Shown here in pieces: positions 58,747 to 64,000 of a stretch of 64,000 nt of DNA; the stretch's first letter is position 1; each line of letters begins with the position of its first letter. The notes under the pieces are model-generated. The model ran no database searches and was not told where the DNA came from. It saw only the letters and a program-made list of their open reading frames with translations. Location of the stretch: the NCBI RefSeq assembly GCF_024160145.1, contig NZ_JAMYWQ010000019.1, positions 1 through 64,000 on the forward strand, in the 5' to 3' direction. This DNA is from Serratia nevei. GTDB lineage: Bacteria; Pseudomonadota; Gammaproteobacteria; Enterobacterales; Enterobacteriaceae. The position numbers were made by a program, and so were the translations under genes.

Positions 58747-59000
58747 ATTCCCCCCCGTTTATCACTGCATCACTTTTCGTTTCGAGTGTAACCGATCGAC
58801 ATTCGCCCGGCTAAGCGCGACGCGCAGGAAACTTCAGCGCAGTATTATGGTCAGAAGCTGTCGCGGTTCAGCTGCTCATGGTCGTGTCTAATCGCGATAA
58901 AATATGTGAAAATGTAAACAAAATACCCAATTGAAAAATTTTGACACAACCTGTGCCGTGTTCAACACTTAGAGCTACGTCACTTTATAAGGAGATAATG

Positions 59001-59666
59001 ATGAAATTTGGTCTGGTGGTTGCGGCTTTGCTCAGCATCAGCATGCCTGCCGCGGCTACGACCCTGAAACTCTCCCCGGACATCGACCTGCTGGTGGTCG
59101 ACGGCAAGAAAATGACAGGTTCGTTGTTAAAAGGTGCCGACAGTCTTGAACTGGATGGCGGGCAGCACCAGCTGCTGTTTAAAGTGACCAAAACCGTCCG
59201 CGCCGGCCAGCATACGCAGGCCTATGCTTCCCTACCACTGGTTGCTACCTTCAATACGCAAAATATCAGCCAGGTGGCGATCGAACTGCCGCGCATCGAA
59301 CACGATCGTGACGCGCAACGTTTTGACAAAACGCTGAATTATCTGGTGGTCGATAAAGACGGCAATGCCCTGCCGTTCCGGCATGACGTGCTGCATCCCG
59401 ACAGCGTCACCTTCAATGCCGATTTGGAAAAGGTGATGACGGATTACAACCGCCAAAACCGCCCAGCTTCCGTCCCGACCTTCGCTCAGGCAAACGTCGG
59501 CAACGGCTCGGCCTCCACGTTGGCCGGTTCGTCGGTGAATGCCCCGACGGTGACGTTGAAAGGTGAAAACGTGTCGGAACAGATGCTGCAATACTGGTTC
59601 CAACAAGCGGACAAGGAAACGCAGAAGCGTTTCCTGCGCTGGGCCAATAAACAACCGGTTCGCTGA
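59001..59666 (+). CDS. yccT: YccT/DUF2057 family periplasmic protein (CsgI)
   Basis: A 221-residue secreted protein with a signal peptide (MKFGLVVAALLSISMPAAA) and the DUF2057 domain (LKLSPDIDLLVVDGKKMTGS, then DGGQHQLLFKV). In E. coli it restrains curli assembly (named CsgI). ATG 59001 is 6 bp after GGAG; the ATG at 58998 is too close. Own promoter in a 254-bp upstream gap and own terminator. Confidence 0.93.
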   Translation: MKFGLVVAALLSISMPAAATTLKLSPDIDLLVVDGKKMTGSLLKGADSLELDGGQHQLLFKVTKTVRAGQHTQAYASLPLVATFNTQNISQVAIELPRIEHDRDAQRFDKTLNYLVVDKDGNALPFRHDVLHPDSVTFNADLEKVMTDYNRQNRPASVPTFAQANVGNGSASTLAGSSVNAPTVTLKGENVSEQMLQYWFQQADKETQKRFLRWANKQPVR

Positions 59667-59674
59667 CCCCTCTC

Positions 59675-59703
59675 GGCGCCTTTACCTGCAAAGGCGCCTT
59701 TTC
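59675..59703 (+). terminator. Terminator after yccT
   Basis: GGCGCCTTT-ACCTGC-AAAGGCGCC followed by TTTTCTT. Confidence 0.9.
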
Positions 59704-59787
59704 TTCGCATTTCCAGGCGCAAACGCTAGGCAGTGAAAAACAGTTTCAGTAATCTGTCGCACATCCCGATTAGCGAAGGACACCGAG

Positions 59788-60246
59788 ATGGAATTGACCA
59801 CCCGCACTATCGCCGCGCGCAAACACATTGCGCTGGTGGCGCACGATCACTGCAAACAGGCTCTGCTGGAGTGGGTAGAAAGCCACAAGACGCTGCTGGC
59901 GCAGCACCAGCTGTACGCCACCGGCACCACCGGCAACCTGATCCAGCGCGCCAGCGGCATTCCGGTCATCAGCATGCTGAGTGGCCCGATGGGCGGCGAT
60001 CAGCAGGTTGGCGCACTGATTGCGGAAGGCAAAATAGACATGCTGATCTTCTTCTGGGATCCGCTGAACGCGGTGCCGCACGATCCGGACGTGAAAGCGC
60101 TGCTGCGGCTGGCTACCGTCTGGAATATCCCGGTAGCCACCAACCGCTCGACCGCTGACTTTCTGATCGACTCTCCGCTGTTCACCAGCGAAGTGGAGAT
60201 CGCCATCCCCGACTATCAGCGCTATCTGCAAGAGCGCCTGAAATAG
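59788..60246 (+). CDS. mgsA: Methylglyoxal synthase
   Basis: A 152-residue enzyme that makes methylglyoxal from dihydroxyacetone phosphate, relieving sugar-phosphate stress. The catalytic Asp is in [11 protein letters not shown] and the His in [12 protein letters not shown]; the phosphate site is ATGTTGNL. The end is [20 protein letters not shown]. Start matches E. coli MgsA. Confidence 0.97.
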   Translation: MELTTRTIAARKHIALVAHDHCKQALLEWVESHKTLLAQHQLYATGTTGNLIQRASGIPVISMLSGPMGGDQQVGALIAEGKIDMLIFFWDPLNAVPHDPDVKALLRLATVWNIPVATNRSTADFLIDSPLFTSEVEIAIPDYQRYLQERLK

Positions 60247-60247
60247 T

Positions 60248-60277
60248 CCTCAGGCCTGGCTGCCGCCGGGCCTGAGG
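60248..60277. terminator. Hairpin between mgsA and helD
   Basis: CCTCAGGCC pairs with GGCCTGAGG; a short T-run (GGGCTTTTT) follows on the plus strand. The two genes converge here. Confidence 0.65.
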
Positions 60278-62332
60278 CTAGGGCTTTTTCTGCACCGGAA
60301 CGCCAATATCTTGCAGCTGTTCGACGAACACTGAAGGGCGTTCGCGATCCTGCAACAGCCATACCTGATGTTTGGCGCGAGTCAATGCGACATACAGCAG
60401 ACGGCGCTCTTCGGCATCCGGAAAATCTTCCGGCTGTGGCAGCAGCACCTCTTCCAACACCGACTCGCGCGCCACGGCAGGGAAACCGTCACGCCCGTCA
60501 TGCAAACCGGCGATGATGACGTATTCCGCCTGCTGCCCCTTGCTGGCGTGGATGGTCATAAACTCCAGATCCAGCTTGGGCCAGCGGGTGCCCGCTTTCG
60601 CCAGCGCTTCCGGTTTCAGGTGGTGGTAACGCGCCAGCACCAGAATGCGCTCATCCGGCTTGGCGTAGCCGCTCAGCTTGTCCAACAATGATTCCAGCTG
60701 TTCGTGTGGCAGGATCGTCACCGACTTTTTATTGCCCTTGCTCAGGCTGTTGAGCGGCTTCTTCAACTGGTGCGGGTTCTGCTGCACGAAGCGGTTGGCC
60801 ACCTCGCCGATACGCTCATTGAAGCGATAGGTGGTGTCCAGCGCGCACTGCGCCCCTTCGCCGAAGTGGGTAGCGAAGGCCGTGGTTAACGTCAATTCGG
60901 CACCGCTGAAGCGATAAATCGCCTGCCAATCATCCCCCACCGCAAACAGGCAGGTCTGTTTGTTTTGCCGGCGCAGCGCCGCCAGCAACAACGCGCGCTG
61001 CGGCGAGATATCCTGAAATTCGTCTACCAAGATATGTTTCCACGGGCTGACGAAGCGCCCCTTGTCGAGAATATTGACCGCCTGATGGATCAGACCGGAG
61101 AAGTCCACCGCCCCTTCCTCTTTCAAGGCGCTTTTCCAGGCTTTCAACAGCGGTGCCATCAGCCGGATGCGTTTTGAAAACAGATCGCGGATTTCTTCAT
61201 CCGCCTGCTCAATCATTTCCGCCTGGCTGCCGCCGTGCATGCGCATCAGCCCCAGCCAGCGTTCCAAGCGGCCCGCCAGCCGATCAGCCAGGCGTTGATC
61301 CTGCCAAAAGTCGCCTTCCGGCACGTCCCATCCCAACTCGTCGCTCAACCATTGACGCCACCCCTTGGCCTGGGCTTTTTTCTCCGTGCACTGTTGGCGC
61401 CAATGGGTAATCAGCAACGCTTTGCGCGCTTTGGCATCGGTTTCCAATCGGCTGATGGCCGGGGCTTTGCGGCTGCCCTGTTGAATGATCTGCAGCGCCA
61501 ATGCATGGAACGTTTTGGCCTGAATGCCGACATCGCCCAAACGCGCTTTGATGCGATCGTTCATCTCACTCGCTGCCTGACGGCCGAACGCCAACAGCAA
61601 AATTTGGCCCGGATCCGCCTCCTGAAGGCGCAGCAGCCAGCCGGCGCGCGCCACCAGCACCGACGTTTTGCCGCTTCCGGCCCCTGCCAATACCAGGACG
61701 GAATCCTCGCCATTGACCACCGCACGGCTCTGAGAGTCATTGAGCGGTGAACTCTCGACGGTCTGGAAGAAATCGTGATGTTGCTCCAGCATGCGCTCGG
61801 TCCACTGCCGGTTGCGTTGTTCGACGCTGCGCAGCCCCTGCTGCAGCCATTGCAGACACAGATGATAATCAGCCCGGCAGTTATCAAACTCATCCAGACG
61901 CGCCACCGGCATCGGCAGCGCGGAGAAAGCCTCGTGGATTTGCTGCTGCAGCTTGCCCAACTCAGACTTTTTAAACCATTTGTCCTGTTGCTCGATGCGC
62001 TGGATCTGCATCACCTGCTGTTGCAACACGCCGGCGCTGACCTCGCTCATTTCGGCGCTCCACTGCTGCCACGCCTGCTGCAGATAGTGATGAAAACGCT
62101 GCGTTTCCTGCCATTCGGTGCCGTGCAGCCGCACCACTTTTTCGTCCGGCAATTCAAATTCCAGCTCGCCCCAGACGATGCCGCGCTTGCACCTGACCTG
62201 AATCAATTGATTGAAGGGGATCAGGTATTCATGTTTTTCCCCGCTCACCTCAACCCCGGCGTGCAGCAACCGCACGCGGTTATAAGGGTGCTGAGCCAGG
62301 TGTTTCCCCAGCGATGTCGCTTTAAGTTCCAT
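60278..62332 (-). CDS. helD: DNA helicase IV
   Basis: A 684-residue 3'-5' superfamily 1 helicase of the UvrD/Rep type. Walker A is VLAGAGSGKTS (about 215-225), Walker B HILVDEFQDIS, motif III GDDWQAIYRFSGAE, and the late motifs FMTIHASKGQ and LLYVALTRAKHQV. The first 110 residues are the HelD-specific domain (LGKHLAQHPYNRVRLLHAGV). Divergent from yccF. Confidence 0.96.
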   Translation of the reverse strand: MELKATSLGKHLAQHPYNRVRLLHAGVEVSGEKHEYLIPFNQLIQVRCKRGIVWGELEFELPDEKVVRLHGTEWQETQRFHHYLQQAWQQWSAEMSEVSAGVLQQQVMQIQRIEQQDKWFKKSELGKLQQQIHEAFSALPMPVARLDEFDNCRADYHLCLQWLQQGLRSVEQRNRQWTERMLEQHHDFFQTVESSPLNDSQSRAVVNGEDSVLVLAGAGSGKTSVLVARAGWLLRLQEADPGQILLLAFGRQAASEMNDRIKARLGDVGIQAKTFHALALQIIQQGSRKAPAISRLETDAKARKALLITHWRQQCTEKKAQAKGWRQWLSDELGWDVPEGDFWQDQRLADRLAGRLERWLGLMRMHGGSQAEMIEQADEEIRDLFSKRIRLMAPLLKAWKSALKEEGAVDFSGLIHQAVNILDKGRFVSPWKHILVDEFQDISPQRALLLAALRRQNKQTCLFAVGDDWQAIYRFSGAELTLTTAFATHFGEGAQCALDTTYRFNERIGEVANRFVQQNPHQLKKPLNSLSKGNKKSVTILPHEQLESLLDKLSGYAKPDERILVLARYHHLKPEALAKAGTRWPKLDLEFMTIHASKGQQAEYVIIAGLHDGRDGFPAVARESVLEEVLLPQPEDFPDAEERRLLYVALTRAKHQVWLLQDRERPSVFVEQLQDIGVPVQKKP

Positions 62333-62498
62333 ATCGTCGCGCCATGACTATGTTGAGATTAAATAACGGATATCGACCAGTTTACCTGCGATAAGCAGTG
62401 GCACTCTAGCGCTAAAAAAAGGGTAGAATAGATTTTGCGTTTTTATCGTGAATACGCCCGCATCGCGGTTTGGCCATCATTAGAGCAGAATGACGTCT

Positions 62499-62951
62499 AT
62501 GCGTACTGTACTGAATATTCTTAATTTTGTGTTGGGCGGTTTCGTCACCACGCTGGGTTGGCTGTTCGCCACGGTGTGCAGCGTGCTGCTTATCGTCACG
62601 CTGCCGCTCACCCGTTCCTGCTGGGAAATCACCAAGCTGTCTCTGGTGCCGTTCGGCAATGAAGCGATACACGTCGATGAGCTCTACCCGGAAAAAAGCA
62701 ATGCGCTGCTCACCGCCGGCGGTTCGCTGCTCAACATTCTCTGGCTGGTTCTGTTCGGCTGGTGGCTGTGCCTGTCGCACATCGCTGCCGGTATCGTGCA
62801 ATGCGTTTCGATCATCGGCATTCCGGTTGGCATCGCCAACTTCAAAATTGCCGCCATCGCGCTGTGGCCGGTAGGGCGCCGCGTCGTGTCGGTAGAAATG
62901 GCTCAGCAAGCCCGTATTGAGAATGCTCGCCGCCACTATCATCAGCGTTAA
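62499..62951 (+). CDS. yccF: YccF family inner-membrane protein
   Basis: A 150-residue membrane protein with two YccF domains (DUF307): LNILNFVLGGFVTTLGWLFA, then the repeated GIPVGIANFKIAAIALWPVG. E. coli YccF starts MRTVLNILNF, so ATG 62499 is chosen over 62490. Function not known. It is 26 bp before yccS and likely cotranscribed. Confidence 0.93.
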   Translation: MRTVLNILNFVLGGFVTTLGWLFATVCSVLLIVTLPLTRSCWEITKLSLVPFGNEAIHVDELYPEKSNALLTAGGSLLNILWLVLFGWWLCLSHIAAGIVQCVSIIGIPVGIANFKIAAIALWPVGRRVVSVEMAQQARIENARRHYHQR

Positions 62952-62977
62952 TTTTTTCTCCGTTTGAGGAGTTTTTC

Positions 62978-64000
62978 GTGCTCTCTTTTGCACCCGCCGT
63001 TCGTCGTTATGCCTACAACAGCAACCTGCTGTATCACCTGCGCATCCTGATTGCGCTGACCGGCACCGCCGCCGTTCCCTGGTGGCTGGGCATTCCCAAA
63101 CTGACTATCCCGCTGACGCTGGGGGTGGTGGCGGCCGCCCTCACCGATTTGGATGACCGCCTGACCGGCAGGCTGCGCAACCTGCTGATCACGCTGGTGT
63201 GCTTCTTTGTCGCCTCCGCGTCGATCGAGCTGCTGTTCCCCTACCCTTGGTTGTTCGCCCTTGGCTTAACCACGTCGACCTGCGGCTTTATCCTTCTGGG
63301 TGCACTGGGGCAACGTTATGCCACCATCGCCTTCGGCGCGCTGCTGATAGCGGTTTACACCATGCTCGGCACCTCCATGTACGATGCCTGGTATCAGCAG
63401 CCGCTGCTGCTGGTGATCGGTGCGCTGTGGTACAACCTGCTGACGCTGGCGGGCCATATGCTGTTCCCCATTAGGCCGCTGCAGGAGAATCTGGCGCGCT
63501 GTTATGATCAGTTGGCCAACTATCTGGACGCCAAAGCCAACCTGTTCGATCCTGACGCCGAACGCGATGCTGACCTGCCATGGATGGATGTCGCGATGGC
63601 CAACAGCGCGTTGGTGGCATTGCTTAACCAGACCAAAGCCTCGCTGCTGACACGTCTGAAGGGCGATCGCGGCCAGCGCGGCACCCGCCGCACCTTGCAC
63701 TACTATTTTGTCGCACAGGATATTCACGAGCGCGCCAGTTCTTCCCACGTACAGTACCATGCGCTCAGCCGGCAATTCCGCCACAGCGACATTTTGTTCC
63801 GCTTCCAGCGTTTGCTGAGCATGCAGGCGCGCGCCTGCCGCCAGCTGGCGCAATCCATCCTGCTGCGGCAAAAGTATCAACACAATCCACGTTTTGAGCC
63901 GGCTTTCAGCCGCATTCAGGAAGCGTTGGCGCGCATCGCCGAAACCCAGGGCAATACCGAACAAACCAAAGCGCTGGCGCATCTGCTGAAAAACCTGCAT
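62978..64000 (+). CDS. yccS: YccS inner-membrane protein (FUSC family), partial
   Basis: Open to the end of the window, 341 codons visible; the family has about 720 residues. It starts at GTG 62978, 6 bp after GAGGAG. The reading VAAALTDLDDRLTGRLRNLL, then GFILLGALGQRYATIAFGAL and TRLKGDRGQRGTRR closely follows E. coli YccS. Several membrane segments come first and the soluble DUF2955/FUSC-like part after. The family is thought to transport aromatic acids or similar compounds, unproved for YccS. Confidence 0.95.
   Translation, partial: MLSFAPAVRRYAYNSNLLYHLRILIALTGTAAVPWWLGIPKLTIPLTLGVVAAALTDLDDRLTGRLRNLLITLVCFFVASASIELLFPYPWLFALGLTTSTCGFILLGALGQRYATIAFGALLIAVYTMLGTSMYDAWYQQPLLLVIGALWYNLLTLAGHMLFPIRPLQENLARCYDQLANYLDAKANLFDPDAERDADLPWMDVAMANSALVALLNQTKASLLTRLKGDRGQRGTRRTLHYYFVAQDIHERASSSHVQYHALSRQFRHSDILFRFQRLLSMQARACRQLAQSILLRQKYQHNPRFEPAFSRIQEALARIAETQGNTEQTKALAHLLKNLH

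Noticed and set aside
1-64000. CRISPR array
   Set aside because: No series of regularly spaced repeats and no cas genes were seen anywhere in the window.
63266-64000. Minus-strand open frame at the right end
   Set aside because: It is the shadow of yccS, whose plus-strand frame is open to the window end and matches the known protein.

Overview
The window is an enterobacterial chromosome segment, most likely Serratia marcescens or a close relative. The best evidence is the S. marcescens-type extracellular nuclease gene (36971-37771), together with two collinear core blocks typical of Enterobacterales: glyW-pgsA-uvrC-uvrY-yecF on the left, and serT-yccA-tusE-yccX-rlmI-hspQ-yccU-yccT-mgsA-helD-yccF-yccS on the right. 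The window ends inside yccS. Between these blocks lies a long accessory region rich in catabolic, regulatory and surface-structure genes.

Layout. 1-2205: the edge of an integrated island whose tyrosine recombinase reads away from the 3' end of tRNA-Gly; an IS21-like end lies just beyond the integrase stop. 2206-6905: core glyW, pgsA, uvrC, uvrY, yecF and a GlpM/YdgC membrane protein. 6913-8731: small lipoproteins and an orphan DNA-binding protein in an AT-rich patch. 8772-19049: a near-complete trans-4-hydroxyproline catabolic cluster (epimerase, three-part D-hydroxyproline dehydrogenase, AraC regulator, deaminase, semialdehyde dehydrogenase, permease, imino-acid reductase). 19096-20199: two unknown small genes and a universal stress protein. 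20379-27290: a LuxR solo divergent from a five-gene operon for a PaaH-like dehydrogenase, a PcaF/PaaJ-like thiolase, an aminolevulinate-synthase-like alpha-oxoamine synthase, an MFS exporter and a crotonase. This operon is the strongest candidate for an undescribed small-molecule or signalling system.

27413-36818: mixed genes (GNAT, monooxygenase-like, DedA, tRNA-Lys(CUU), cycA, EamA exporter with divergent cupin regulator, XRE-2TM regulator, wrbA, Trk potassium channel subunit). 36925-37771: the nuclease behind a good LexA-type palindrome. 37893-44110: a chaperone-usher fimbrial operon (pilin, chaperone, usher, adhesin) followed by a ribbon-helix-helix DinJ-like protein without a toxin and a LuxR protein with a pseudo-receiver. 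45448-54442: an anthranilate-to-muconolactone cluster (arylformamidase-like hydrolase, MFS, antCBA, catA, catC, catB, divergent catR) with a decayed IclR-type regulator beside it. 54885-64000: core serT to yccS.

How the genes fit together: the ant/cat genes turn anthranilate (and, with the formamidase, probably formylkynurenine from tryptophan) into beta-ketoadipate enol-lactone. No later pca genes are in the window, although the thiolase at 22971 carries a beta-ketoadipyl-CoA thiolase signature. The hydroxyproline genes carry their substrate to 2-oxoglutarate. All calls come from reading the sequence; no database search was run.
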